This document shows, piece by piece, positions 41,531-50,611 of a DNA stretch of 64,000 nt. The first letter of the stretch is position 1. Every line of letters starts with the position of its first letter. The notes beneath the pieces were generated by a model. That model was not told where the DNA came from. It saw nothing but the letters and a program-made list of their open reading frames with translations, and ran no database searches. The translations under genes were made by a program, and so were the position numbers. The stretch comes from Mycobacteroides sp. CBMA 271 (GTDB lineage Bacteria; Actinomycetota; Actinomycetes; Mycobacteriales; Mycobacteriaceae), in NCBI RefSeq assembly GCF_009729205.1, contig NZ_VTHB01000006.1, positions 324,303 through 388,302 of the forward strand, given 5' to 3'.

Positions 41531-42724
41531 TTAGCTGCGTCGCCTCTGTTGCTGCGAACGTGGGAGCGCGATCACTGATTGACCGTCGCCTTGGCCGGTC
41601 CTCGCGCGCCGCGAGCCCGCGACGAGCACCGCGCCACCGATGAGGGCAGCCACGAGGACCGCCAGCAGTGGCCGAAAATCGAGGGCATGCGCCAGGTAGG
41701 GCGCCGAGCTGGCGCCAAGAAAGACGGTGAATCCGTACAGGGCGGTACCGGCGCCGCGTCGTGGAGCCGCCCGATCGCCGAACATGGTGACCATGGCCGT
41801 CGACGCCACGGCGATACCAGCGACGAAGATATTGCTGCCGATCACGATGACCGGAACCGAGCCGGCCCCGAGCGCTTCAATGGCCAAACCCGCCGCGGCC
41901 AGTACATACCCCACCAGTGCCCCGGTTTCGGTGCCGACCTTGCCCACCCACGACCCGACGAACGGCGCCACCAGCATTCCGGGAATGCCTGCCAGCCGAA
42001 TGGTGGTCACCGTGGACTCCGGCAGTCGCAGCTCATCCGCCAGCTGACTCGCCAGGCCGGTGTACATCGCGACGAACGACAGCATCAACATGAACACGGC
42101 CGCCAGCGGCACCGCGATATCGCGACGGGTCAGCAGCCGGGCCTGTGCGGCGAAGCCGCTCACGATTCGGGCCGACGGCTCGCCGTTGCGCTCCTCGCGC
42201 ATGACGGGAGCCAGCAGCGCGACATTGAGCGCGAGCCCCGCGGCACCGGCCCAGAACACCCACTGCCAGCCCCACGCATGGGTGATAACGGACGCCGTCA
42301 CCTGCCCGAGCACACCGGCCATCAGATAGGCAGTAGAAACCGCGCCGATCGCGGTGGTCGCCGCCTGCCGGGGCAGCGCCTCTCCGAGGTGACTCAGCGC
42401 CGATGGCGAGAACGCCCCACCGGCGAAACCCTGTAGCACGCGCAGCAATCCGAAAAGCGCCGGTGTCGGGGCGAAGGGCACCAGCAGAGTCAAGACGGCC
42501 ATAACCGATACCCCAGCGAGCAGCACACGTCGGCGACCGAAACGGTCGGTGACTGGCCCGAAGAGCAGGAAACCCGCGGCGTACCCGAACAGCGCCGCGG
42601 AGAGCGCCGGCGTCATGTTGTGACCGTCGTAAGACGCCGAGACGGCATCGTGGATCGGAATCCAGACGTACAGCTGCATGGTGACCTGGAGCGCGCACAA
42701 CACCACCAGGGCCACCCTCACCAT
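41531..42724 (-). CDS. MFS transporter (drug/sugar efflux type)
   Basis: 397 residues from ATG 42724; a TTG 36 bases upstream is less likely. About twelve TM segments. The loop 2-3 motif GPVTDRFGRRRVLLAGVSVM is the classical MFS motif A, and motif C-like AYLMAGVLGQVTASVITHAW follows. It probably exports small molecules by proton antiport. Divergent from the hydrolase at 42859. Confidence 0.87.
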   Translation of the reverse strand: MVRVALVVLCALQVTMQLYVWIPIHDAVSASYDGHNMTPALSAALFGYAAGFLLFGPVTDRFGRRRVLLAGVSVMAVLTLLVPFAPTPALFGLLRVLQGFAGGAFSPSALSHLGEALPRQAATTAIGAVSTAYLMAGVLGQVTASVITHAWGWQWVFWAGAAGLALNVALLAPVMREERNGEPSARIVSGFAAQARLLTRRDIAVPLAAVFMLMLSFVAMYTGLASQLADELRLPESTVTTIRLAGIPGMLVAPFVGSWVGKVGTETGALVGYVLAAAGLAIEALGAGSVPVIVIGSNIFVAGIAVASTAMVTMFGDRAAPRRGAGTALYGFTVFLGASSAPYLAHALDFRPLLAVLVAALIGGAVLVAGSRRARTGQGDGQSVIALPRSQQQRRRS

Positions 42725-42858
42725 TGCTGCACTATCGGCGGGCCGCGAGCCCGGCAGCAAGCAACGGTCCGGTTGTCCGTCACGTCTTTCGCCGGATTCC
42801 CAGCGGTTCTTCAGAATGCGCGGGCCCTTCTTTCAGGAATCATGAGGATGATCGGAGC

Positions 42859-44235
42859 GTGCCACCGTCGGGGATATCGGTACTGGCAGAGCTGCCTGCC
42901 TACGCGCGCAACAACCCGCTCTACGCGGGGCCGTCGCTCATCCACGGCTGGCTTCCCGTGGTCATCCAGGTTGTGGCGGCCCTGGCCGTGGCCGCCGGCG
43001 TCTACCGTAGATCTCGGAGCTGGCTCCGGGTGTGGCTACCCGCCGCCGCACTCTGTGGGGTGGGCATGGGATCGCTGGTGTATTGGTACATCACCTCCCA
43101 GGGGATGGCGGACAACCCGCCACCGCTGCTGCTGTGGGTCTGGATAGGTTCTGCCGCGGCATCATTGGTGCTTCTCTTTGCCGGCTGGACGCAGGCTCGA
43201 TGGGTGCGACGGGGTGCGACGGCGTTGGCCTTTCCGCTGTGTCTGCTTGCCGCTGCGACCGTCCTCAACCAGTGGATCGACTACTACGACACCGCGCGGT
43301 TGGCCTGGGCCGCGGTGACTGCCGGGCCGCTGACCGACGAGACCGACATGGTGACGGCACAGAGCCTGAAAGGTAAGGGCGCCACGCCAACCGGACACGT
43401 GGTCCCAATCCAGATCCCGTCGGATATCTCGGGATTCCATCACCGCACCGAATATGTGTATCTGCCGCCGGCATGGTCCGAGCAGACGACTCCAAAGCTC
43501 CCAGCAATTGTCATGATTTCCGGGGCATGGTCAACGCCCGCAGATTGGATACGCCAGGGCAATGCCGCCGAAGCCGTGGACCGCTTTGCGCAAGCCCACA
43601 ACGGAGTCACGCCTGTCCTAGTGTTCGTGGACACGGGTGGTGCGTTCAACAATGACACCGAATGTGTGAATGGTCCACGCGGAAACGTCGCGGACCACGT
43701 CACCAAAGAGGTTGTTCCGTATGTTAATTCGGAGTTCGGGACGAGTCCTTACCCCGAGAACTGGGGTGTTGTCGGTTGGTCGATGGGTGGAACGTGCGCC
43801 GCTGACCTCACGATCACCCACCCCGAGCTCTTTCATGCCTTCGTCGATATGGCCGGGGACCTCACCCCCAATGCGGGTACCAAGGAGCAGAGTGTGGAAC
43901 GGCTCTATGGCGGTGACGAACGGCAATGGGAGCTTTTCGACACACTGACCGCGATACACGCGCATCGCCGATACCAGGACGTCGCAGGATGGCTCGATGT
44001 TTCGACGAACGCGAAGATCAGGGCAGGGCAGGAACAGCTCACCGGCCCGATTGCGGCCGGCCGACTGTGTGACGCCGGAAGATCGGCATCCATCGACTGT
44101 GCGGTGGTCAAGCGCACCGGCAATCACGACTGGGCATACGCACAGGAGGCATTCACGCAGGCGTTTCCGTGGATCGTCGGAAGGCTGGGTACTCCGGGGA
44201 TCGCAAGGACGCCGCTGCCTGACCTCGGGCACTGA
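42859..44235 (+). CDS. Membrane-anchored alpha/beta hydrolase (esterase D / antigen 85-like fold)
   Basis: 458 residues from GTG 42859, with CGGAGC upstream. The first ~150 residues hold four TM segments (VIQVVAALAVAAGVY, AAALCGVGMGSLVYWYI, LLLWVWIGSAAASLVLLFAG, TALAFPLCLLAAATVL). A PF00756-type hydrolase follows: LPAIVMISGAWSTP, VLVFVDTGGAFNND, nucleophile in WGVVGWSMGGTCAADL (GWSMGG, ~301) and a late His (TGNHDWAYA). This architecture is common among mycobacterial envelope enzymes. Substrate unknown. Confidence 0.83.
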   Translation: MPPSGISVLAELPAYARNNPLYAGPSLIHGWLPVVIQVVAALAVAAGVYRRSRSWLRVWLPAAALCGVGMGSLVYWYITSQGMADNPPPLLLWVWIGSAAASLVLLFAGWTQARWVRRGATALAFPLCLLAAATVLNQWIDYYDTARLAWAAVTAGPLTDETDMVTAQSLKGKGATPTGHVVPIQIPSDISGFHHRTEYVYLPPAWSEQTTPKLPAIVMISGAWSTPADWIRQGNAAEAVDRFAQAHNGVTPVLVFVDTGGAFNNDTECVNGPRGNVADHVTKEVVPYVNSEFGTSPYPENWGVVGWSMGGTCAADLTITHPELFHAFVDMAGDLTPNAGTKEQSVERLYGGDERQWELFDTLTAIHAHRRYQDVAGWLDVSTNAKIRAGQEQLTGPIAAGRLCDAGRSASIDCAVVKRTGNHDWAYAQEAFTQAFPWIVGRLGTPGIARTPLPDLGH

Positions 44236-44301
44236 ATCGCAAGCATTAGCAACATAATCCGTCACGTTGTGAGGGCTCGCGGTATGCCGCAAGATGTGCG
44301 C

Positions 44302-45276
44302 ATGCGCGCCGCATACATCGAGCAGCGGGGGCCCGCCGAGAACATTCGATACGGCACGCTCCCTGAACCCGTCACCGCCGCGGGTGAGGTGCTGGTCCAG
44401 GTCGACGCGGTGGCCGTGAATCCGGTCGACACCTTCGTGCGTTCGGGGTCGTACCCCACCGCGATCCCCCTGCCCTTTGTGGTTGGTCGTGATCTGGTGG
44501 GGACGGTCCATGAGGAGGCAGGGGGGTTTCTTCCCGGTGAGCGAGTGTGGTGCACCAGTCTGGGATATGACGGAAGGCAAGGCGCCACAGCGGAATTGGC
44601 GGCCGTTCCCGCGGAACGGTTGTATCGGCTGCCGACGGATGTAGACCCGGTGACCGCCGTGGCGGTGGCGCACCCCGCCTCCACCGCCTATTTGGCGACC
44701 TTCGACTACGGACAGACAAAAGCCGGTGACACGGTGCTGATCGTCGGCGCCGCCGGGAACGTGGGTTCGGCTGCGGTCGCCTTGGCGGTTCGATCGGGCG
44801 CGACGGTCGTCGCGGTGGCGGCAAGGCGGAGCCTGGAGCGGTGCCTGGAAATCGGCGCCCACGAAGCATACGACTACGCCTCCGATTGGGTGGCGCAGGT
44901 GAGTACGAAGCATCGCGACCACGTCGACGTCTACCTGGATACCTCGGGCGTCAACGATGTGGCTGCAGCGGTGGATCTGTTGGCGCCGCACGGCCGGATC
45001 GTGCTGCTGTCGGGGGACGGAACAGTGGATACACAGCGACCTGTGCCGCTCGGCCCGTTGTACCGCAAGAGCGGGTCCATTCGCGGGTTTGTCATGTCGA
45101 GGGCTTCCGCAGAACAGCTCGCCGATGCCGCCCAGCGCACGACCGGACTGCTTGCCGAGGGCGCACTGCTACCGAATGCCATTGATTTAATGCAGTTTTC
45201 GGAAACAGCACGGGCGCACAGACGGATCGAGACGGAGACCATGGGCGGCACCCGGCTGGTCCTGCTGCCCGCCTGA
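44302..45276 (+). CDS. Zinc-independent quinone oxidoreductase-like (MDR) protein
   Basis: 324 residues from ATG 44302. Medium-chain reductase of the QOR type: VQVDAVAVNPVDTFVRSG (~34-51), NADPH motif TVLIVGAAGNVGSAAVALAV (AAxxGxxG-type, ~145-164) and a C-terminal TMGGTRLVLLP. No catalytic zinc Cys cluster. NADPH-dependent reduction of quinones or enones; substrate unknown. It ends 90 bases before the metabolite cluster and may not be part of it. Confidence 0.82.
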   Translation: MRAAYIEQRGPAENIRYGTLPEPVTAAGEVLVQVDAVAVNPVDTFVRSGSYPTAIPLPFVVGRDLVGTVHEEAGGFLPGERVWCTSLGYDGRQGATAELAAVPAERLYRLPTDVDPVTAVAVAHPASTAYLATFDYGQTKAGDTVLIVGAAGNVGSAAVALAVRSGATVVAVAARRSLERCLEIGAHEAYDYASDWVAQVSTKHRDHVDVYLDTSGVNDVAAAVDLLAPHGRIVLLSGDGTVDTQRPVPLGPLYRKSGSIRGFVMSRASAEQLADAAQRTTGLLAEGALLPNAIDLMQFSETARAHRRIETETMGGTRLVLLPA

Positions 45277-45284
45277 CATCCCAG

Positions 45285-45317
45285 ACTTGACGGACCCAAA
45301 AACCAACTTGACGGACC
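45285..45317 (+). repeat. Tandem 12-bp direct repeat upstream of operon A
   Basis: ACTTGACGGACC occurs at 45285-45296 and 45306-45317, a 21-base period (two helical turns), 50 bases before GTG 45367. The spacing suits a dimeric activator or repressor; each copy also holds a TTGACG like a -35 box. The core TGACGGAC recurs at 55247 before operon B. Confidence 0.55.
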
Positions 45318-45366
45318 TTCTGCGGATCCATCGCTGGGCCATACCACCGATGCCAGCCTTTGATGC

Positions 45367-45915
45367 GTGAGCCTCTTCGAAATCGAAACCAGCGCCTTCA
45401 CCACCTCAACCCCTGACGAGCTGTACGCATTGGTCAGCGACCTCCCCGAGAGCGGCCGATGGAGCCCAGAATGCATTGGCGGACAGTGGATATCAGGCGA
45501 ACCCGGTCAGGTTGGCGCCCGCTTCCGGGGCAATAACAACCGGGCCACCGATGTCGTGGCCTGGGCGCCGGTGGTGCGCGGCGGCTGGCAGACGGAAAGT
45601 GAAATCGTGGCCGCCGAAACGCCGAAGCAATTCAGCTGGTCCATCCTGAACCGCTCGGGCGAGCTGCAAGAGAGCGTCTGGAGCTACTTCGTGGACGCTG
45701 CCGACGGCGGCTCGATACTGCGGCACCACTACCGCATGGGCAAGCCCACCGAGGGCATCACCGAGATCATGTCCCATCTCGACGAAGAGGGTAAGGCCCG
45801 GTTCGTTCGCGAATGGGGCGACAAACTCCGTACCGATATGCAGGCCACCGTGGACGCCATCGCGCGTATCACCCAGGAAGCTCTTCCTAGCCAGAAAGTC
45901 GAAGTGCCCCAATGA
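45367..45915 (+). CDS. SRPBCC family protein, first gene of operon A
   Basis: 182 residues, GTG start. Polyketide-cyclase/dehydrase-like fold: FEIETSAFTTSTPDELYALV, SGRWSPECIGGQW (the aromatic PESxRWSPEC motif of this subfamily), a beta sheet core and a final helix FVREWGDKLRTDMQATVDAI. In secondary metabolism such proteins act as cyclases, dehydratases or ligand carriers. Its ATGA overlap with the ligase gene ties it to the pathway. Exact role unknown. Confidence 0.82.
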   Translation: MSLFEIETSAFTTSTPDELYALVSDLPESGRWSPECIGGQWISGEPGQVGARFRGNNNRATDVVAWAPVVRGGWQTESEIVAAETPKQFSWSILNRSGELQESVWSYFVDAADGGSILRHHYRMGKPTEGITEIMSHLDEEGKARFVREWGDKLRTDMQATVDAIARITQEALPSQKVEVPQ

Positions 45916-47477
45916 TTCTTCAGCGCATAGGAAACCGTGGCATCAAACTCGGAACGCTGTTTGAGCGCGCCGCGCGTAGGCACCCGTCCAATACGCTGAC
46001 CCTGGATCACCGGCCCTCGCTGGCGCCGCAGCTCGAGGGCACCTCGACCATCGCCCAGGTGGCGACGGCTGTGGACGATATAGCCCGGCGGCTGCGGGCC
46101 GCGGGTATCTCGCCAGGAGACAAACTTGTCATCCATAAATCCGATGGTTTCGACATCACGCTGGCCGCCTGTGCCGCGGCCCGCGTTGGTGCGGTGCCAG
46201 TTCTGTTGTCGCCCAAGCTAGACGGGGCGACGGTCGCAACCCTCATCGAACGAGTCGGCAACCCGACCCTGCTCACTGATGCCGTGAAACTGGACGGCGA
46301 CCTGGCCGGGCAGCCCATCGCCGATCTCACCTCCCGCGTCTTGCTCGCGGAAGGCAAGCACCCGCAGGCCGTGACACTGTCGGATCTGACGCCGGCGGCG
46401 CCCGCACCCGCCGTCATCCCCAGCCCGCACGACCCGGCGTTGATCACCCATACATCCGGTACCACCGGGGTGCCAAAGCTGGCTGTGCACACCAACTTTA
46501 CCTTCGAGGCACGGTATCGACCCCAGGCCGGCGTCGCCGCACTGGTGCGTCGCCGTGAGCCCATCGTCATCCACGTGTCGTTCGTGCATTCGCGCCTGGT
46601 GACGGCGCTGGCGATCGCGATCCTGCGTGGGTTTCCCGTGGTGGTTCTTGTCGACGACGAGCCCGAGCACGCCGCGGAGATCTTCCTGCGCGTCAAGCCG
46701 GGAATCCTGGAGGCCCACCCGAACACCTTCATCAATTGGGAAGTGCTGGCCGAGGATCCGCGCCGACCCTTGGCATCGGTCAAATACTTCAGCAGCACCT
46801 TCGATGCCATTCACCCGCGCACCGTACGCACCCTGCTCGCCGCCACGGAGCGCCGCCGCCCGCTCTTCGGGCAGCTCTATGGTCAGAGTGAGGTGGGCCC
46901 CATCGTGGCCCGCGGGTTCAGCCGCTTGCGGTCCGCGGACTCCGATGGACGCTGCGTCGGGTTCCCGTTCCCGGGTATGACCGATGTCCGAATCGTGTCC
47001 CGCAACGGCCAGCCGCCGTCCGTAGAGAACCCGGGTTACATCGAAGTGCGCACCGACGGACGGATCCGTACCTACCTGGGCGAGCAGGAACGCTACGACA
47101 ATCAGCTCGACGACGGCTGGTGGCGCATGGGCGATGTCGGCTACCGCACGCGCTGGGGCTGCATTCATCTGCTTGACCGCGAGGTAGATCTCATCGAAGG
47201 TTTCGGCAGCACCCTGGCGGCCGAGGATCGCCTCTTCCTTGCGGTGGACGAGCTCACCGAGGTGATCATCGTCGCCGGAGCGGGTGGTCTCGCGCAGCCG
47301 GTCGTGTGCACGAAAAATGATGTGCCGCTGAACCTGAACGCGTGGGGTGCCGCAGCGGCGCAGCTGCCGCCGATGGCCCCGCCGTTGCAGCTACGCCTCG
47401 CAGAGCTTCCGCAAACCGCCACCACGAAGATCAAGAGACTCGAGCTGTCCGCACGGATCGGCGCGGGGGCAATCTAG
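45912..47477 (+). CDS. AMP-forming acyl/aryl ligase, candidate diazotase or aryl-CoA ligase
   Basis: 521 residues, ANL superfamily. Core motif LITHTSGTTGVPKLAVHTN (~178-196), LFGQLYGQSEVGPIVARG (~318-335), WWRMGDVGYRTRWGCIHLLD (~399) and the C-terminal lysine in ATTKIKRLEL (~507). The usual use is ATP-dependent activation of a carboxylate. In cremeomycin biosynthesis a member (CreM) instead couples nitrite to an aromatic amine to form a diazo group. Being in one operon with CreE/CreD-like enzymes makes that role plausible. Ordinary activation of 3-hydroxyanthranilate is the alternative. Confidence 0.85.
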   Translation: MILQRIGNRGIKLGTLFERAARRHPSNTLTLDHRPSLAPQLEGTSTIAQVATAVDDIARRLRAAGISPGDKLVIHKSDGFDITLAACAAARVGAVPVLLSPKLDGATVATLIERVGNPTLLTDAVKLDGDLAGQPIADLTSRVLLAEGKHPQAVTLSDLTPAAPAPAVIPSPHDPALITHTSGTTGVPKLAVHTNFTFEARYRPQAGVAALVRRREPIVIHVSFVHSRLVTALAIAILRGFPVVVLVDDEPEHAAEIFLRVKPGILEAHPNTFINWEVLAEDPRRPLASVKYFSSTFDAIHPRTVRTLLAATERRRPLFGQLYGQSEVGPIVARGFSRLRSADSDGRCVGFPFPGMTDVRIVSRNGQPPSVENPGYIEVRTDGRIRTYLGEQERYDNQLDDGWWRMGDVGYRTRWGCIHLLDREVDLIEGFGSTLAAEDRLFLAVDELTEVIIVAGAGGLAQPVVCTKNDVPLNLNAWGAAAAQLPPMAPPLQLRLAELPQTATTKIKRLELSARIGAGAI

Positions 47478-48682
47478 TGTCCCGGCTCATCGTCGTCGGT
47501 GGCGGCATCGGCGGGCTTGCCGTTGCGTTGAGCGCCGCCTCGGCGGGCAACGAGGTCATCGTATTGGAGCGGGCGCGCGAGTTCGCCGAGATTGGCGCGG
47601 GGATCCAGCTTGCGCCCAACGGCTTACGTGCACTCGATGTGCTCGGCGTGGGCGACAAAGTGAGCAGCGTCGGTGTTCAAGTGGACTCCTTACGCCTCTT
47701 CGATGCCACCGTGGACAGGCTCGTCAACACGATGAGCCTGGGCGCGGACTACCAGCAGCGGTTCGACAGTCCGTACCTGGTGGTGCATCGCGCGGAGCTG
47801 CATCGCATTCTGGTGGAGGCCTGCGCTTCGGATACCCGCATCGAATTACACAGTAGCAGTGAGGTATTTGGGTATCGACAGGAAGCCACGGGAGTACGGG
47901 CACTGCTTGCCGACGGCACCAGCGTCGAAGGCGACGGCCTCATCGGCGCCGACGGCATCAATTCGTCGATCCGGCGGGCTCTGCTTGATGACGGGGATCC
48001 GCGGGTTGCCGGTATCACGGTGTACCGCACCACGGTGCCCATCGACCACGTCGACGCGAGCTTGCAATCCAATTCGGTCACCTGGTGGACAGGGCCCGGA
48101 TGCCATCTGGTGACCTACCCCATCGCCGGCGGCTCACTACTGAATCTCGCGGCAAGCCGCACCGACGGGGTCGCGCAGGCGCTCTCGGGAGTTGCGGTGA
48201 GCAAGGCGCGGGTGCTCTCCGAGCTGGCACCGCTGCGTGGTACCGCCCGCGACCTACTTGAGTTGGGCAAGGACTGGAAGTCGTGGGCGCTTGTCGATCG
48301 CGATCCGGTGCGGCAGTGGTCCGATCATCGGGTGGTGCTGTTGGGAGACGCGGCGCACCCCATGTTGCACTATGCGGCGCAGGGCGCCAGCCAAGCACTG
48401 GAGGATGCCGTGGTCCTGGGCGCGATCATCGGTGTCGATCCCGATCGTATCCCCGGGTGGTTCACCCGGTACGCGGAGGCGCGTCGCGACCGCACCGCCG
48501 ATGTGACTCTGGCCGCGCGGGACAGCGTCCGCATCTGGCATCCGGCGGGCGAGGCGGCCATCGAACGCAACGAGAAGCTCGGGGCCATGACGGACGCCGA
48601 TCTACACGATGCGTTGGCCTGGATGCATGGAGACAACGACTTCGGACTGGCTTCGGTGACGTCGGCGGCGGGGGTGCAATAG
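47477..48682 (+). CDS. FAD-dependent aromatic monooxygenase (salicylate hydroxylase-like)
   Basis: 401 residues from GTG 47477, overlapping the ligase stop by one base. FAD motif LIVVGGGIGGLAVALSAA (~4-21), DG motif GLIGADGINSSIRRAL (~155-170), and GDAAHPMLHYAAQGASQALE (~291-310). Such group A flavin monooxygenases hydroxylate activated aromatic rings, sometimes with loss of carboxylate. An aminohydroxybenzoate ring from operon B is a logical substrate, by inference. No signal peptide. Confidence 0.9.
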   Translation: MSRLIVVGGGIGGLAVALSAASAGNEVIVLERAREFAEIGAGIQLAPNGLRALDVLGVGDKVSSVGVQVDSLRLFDATVDRLVNTMSLGADYQQRFDSPYLVVHRAELHRILVEACASDTRIELHSSSEVFGYRQEATGVRALLADGTSVEGDGLIGADGINSSIRRALLDDGDPRVAGITVYRTTVPIDHVDASLQSNSVTWWTGPGCHLVTYPIAGGSLLNLAASRTDGVAQALSGVAVSKARVLSELAPLRGTARDLLELGKDWKSWALVDRDPVRQWSDHRVVLLGDAAHPMLHYAAQGASQALEDAVVLGAIIGVDPDRIPGWFTRYAEARRDRTADVTLAARDSVRIWHPAGEAAIERNEKLGAMTDADLHDALAWMHGDNDFGLASVTSAAGVQ

Positions 48683-50611
48683 ATGCCTGACCATCAGATC
48701 TGCATCATCGGTGCGGGACCGCGCGGCCTGGCAGTCCTGGAAAGGTTGTGCGCCAACGAAAGACATGCGCCCAGTGCGGATCGCGTCGTCGTACACGTCG
48801 TAGACCCCTACTCTCCGGGTGCCGGATCGGTCTGGCGCACCGACCAGTCCTGGCACTTGCTGATGAACACTGTGGCATCCCAGATCACCGTATTCACCGA
48901 CGACAGCGTGGCCATCGAGGGTCCCATTGAACCGGGTCCCACGCTTTTCGAGTGGGCGCAAAGCCTTGCGCTGCTGGGTGACCCGTCCCGTAGCGGAGAG
49001 AAGGCAATTAAGGAAGCGCGGGCGCTGCGATCGAACTCCTATCCGACCCGAGCGCTCTACGGGCATTACCTCAGCGACAGTTTCGCGCGCGTCGTCGGGT
49101 GGGCCCCCGACCACATGACGGTGCATGTCCACCGCTCCCGCGCGGTGGCGCTGGCCGATACGCATGGCGATATTGATGGGCCACAGGGGGTTCGGCTGGA
49201 GAATGGCACTCGATTGCATGACCTCAGCGCCGTCATCCTCGCCGTCGGGCATGTGCCGGCAGGTCTGCGTCCCGGTGAGGCGCGCGCGGCCTCCCTTGCC
49301 CGCATCCATGGGCTGACGTACGTTACGCCGGCCAACCCCGCCGATATTGACCTGTCCGCGATCAAACCCGGTGAGCCCGTGGCAGTTCGGGGTCTGGGGT
49401 TGAACTTCTTCGACTATATGGCGCTGTTGACGGTCGGGCGGGGTGGGAGGTTCGAGCGCGAGGAACAGCGACTGGTGTACCGCCCGTCCGGGCAGGAGCC
49501 TGTTCTGCATGCAAGCTCCCGGCGTGGCATTCCGTACCACGCACGTGGCGAGAACCAGAAGGGCTCCTCGGGTCGCTACCTACCGCGGCTGCTCACCGTC
49601 GAACGCATCGCCCGCCTCCGCGAGACTCTCGGGGGCCTGCTGCAGTTTCGACGCGATCTGTGGCCGCTCATCGCGCGCGAGGTGGAATGCGTTTACTACG
49701 AACGGCATTTAGCACAGCGAGGCGCAGGAACCATCGAGTTCTCCGAGCAGTATCTCCACGCCGACGAAGGCAAACTGCCGGCTGTGCTGGCGGAGCACGA
49801 TCTGCTCGACGTCGCGTGGGATTGGGACGATCTCGACCGTCCGTGGGGCGACCGGGAGTTCGCCGGCCCCGCGGATTTCACCGCGTGGATCCTCGAACAT
49901 CTCCGGGCCGATGTGGTGATGGCACGGGAGGGTAACGTCGACGGACCCGTGAAGGCAGCGCTGGATGTGCTGCGCGATCTGCGCAATGAGATCCGGCTCG
50001 CGGTGGATCATGGTGGGTTGGATGGGAAGTCGTACCGGGAGGAGCTGGAGGGCTGGTATACGCCGCTCAACGCGTATCTGTCCATCGGCCCCCCGGCTCA
50101 GCGGATCGAGGAGATGATCGCGCTGATTGAGGCCGGGGTGCTGCATTTGGTGGGGCCTCGGATGCAGGTGCGATTCGACACCCACGATCCTGCCGTCGTG
50201 GTCGAGTCATCGCTGATTGCCGGATCAGCCATCAGGACGGGCAGCCTCATCGAGGCGCGATTACATGAACCCGACTTGCGGCGCAGCAGCGACCCGCTTC
50301 TCATCTTTCTGCTGGAAACCGGTCAATGCCGGCCATACGAGATTCCCGCCGACGGGCACAATGCCTACCAGACAAAGGGATTGGCGGTCACTGAGCGCCC
50401 CTACCGAATGATCGGCGCCGACGGACGGGTGCATCCACGCCGGTTCGCCTACGGGGTGCCCACCGAATCCGTGCACTGGGTCACCGCGGCGGGTATCAGG
50501 CCCGGGGTGGATTCGGTGACGCTCGGCGACGCAGACGCCATCGCCCGCGCCGCGTTGGCGAGCGCACCCCATCCGGTCGAGGATGTCGGTGAGCCCGGGG
50601 TGTTGGTGTGA
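48683..50611 (+). CDS. CreE-like FAD/NAD(P)-binding oxygenase (aspartate to nitrosuccinate, inferred)
   Basis: 642 residues, ATG directly after the previous stop. N-terminal FAD_NAD_binding_9-type fold (QICIIGAGPRGLAVLERL, residues 5-22), then SWHLLMNTVASQITVF and VILAVGHVPAGLRPGE. Large size, this FAD domain and immediate coupling to a fumarase-superfamily lyase are the marks of CreE/FzmM, which oxidise the amine of aspartate in steps to nitrosuccinate. Assignment rests on family plus gene pair; other N-oxygenations are possible. The stop overlaps the lyase start (GTGA). Confidence 0.82.
   Translation: MPDHQICIIGAGPRGLAVLERLCANERHAPSADRVVVHVVDPYSPGAGSVWRTDQSWHLLMNTVASQITVFTDDSVAIEGPIEPGPTLFEWAQSLALLGDPSRSGEKAIKEARALRSNSYPTRALYGHYLSDSFARVVGWAPDHMTVHVHRSRAVALADTHGDIDGPQGVRLENGTRLHDLSAVILAVGHVPAGLRPGEARAASLARIHGLTYVTPANPADIDLSAIKPGEPVAVRGLGLNFFDYMALLTVGRGGRFEREEQRLVYRPSGQEPVLHASSRRGIPYHARGENQKGSSGRYLPRLLTVERIARLRETLGGLLQFRRDLWPLIAREVECVYYERHLAQRGAGTIEFSEQYLHADEGKLPAVLAEHDLLDVAWDWDDLDRPWGDREFAGPADFTAWILEHLRADVVMAREGNVDGPVKAALDVLRDLRNEIRLAVDHGGLDGKSYREELEGWYTPLNAYLSIGPPAQRIEEMIALIEAGVLHLVGPRMQVRFDTHDPAVVVESSLIAGSAIRTGSLIEARLHEPDLRRSSDPLLIFLLETGQCRPYEIPADGHNAYQTKGLAVTERPYRMIGADGRVHPRRFAYGVPTESVHWVTAAGIRPGVDSVTLGDADAIARAALASAPHPVEDVGEPGVLV

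Noticed and set aside
43618..44991. 457-codon minus-strand ORF
   Set aside because: Covers the hydrolase and oxidoreductase genes in antisense; low-complexity translation.
47342..47476. Longer start of the FAD monooxygenase inside the ligase gene
   Set aside because: The frame is open but the FAD motif begins right after GTG 47477, which overlaps the ligase stop as elsewhere in the operon.
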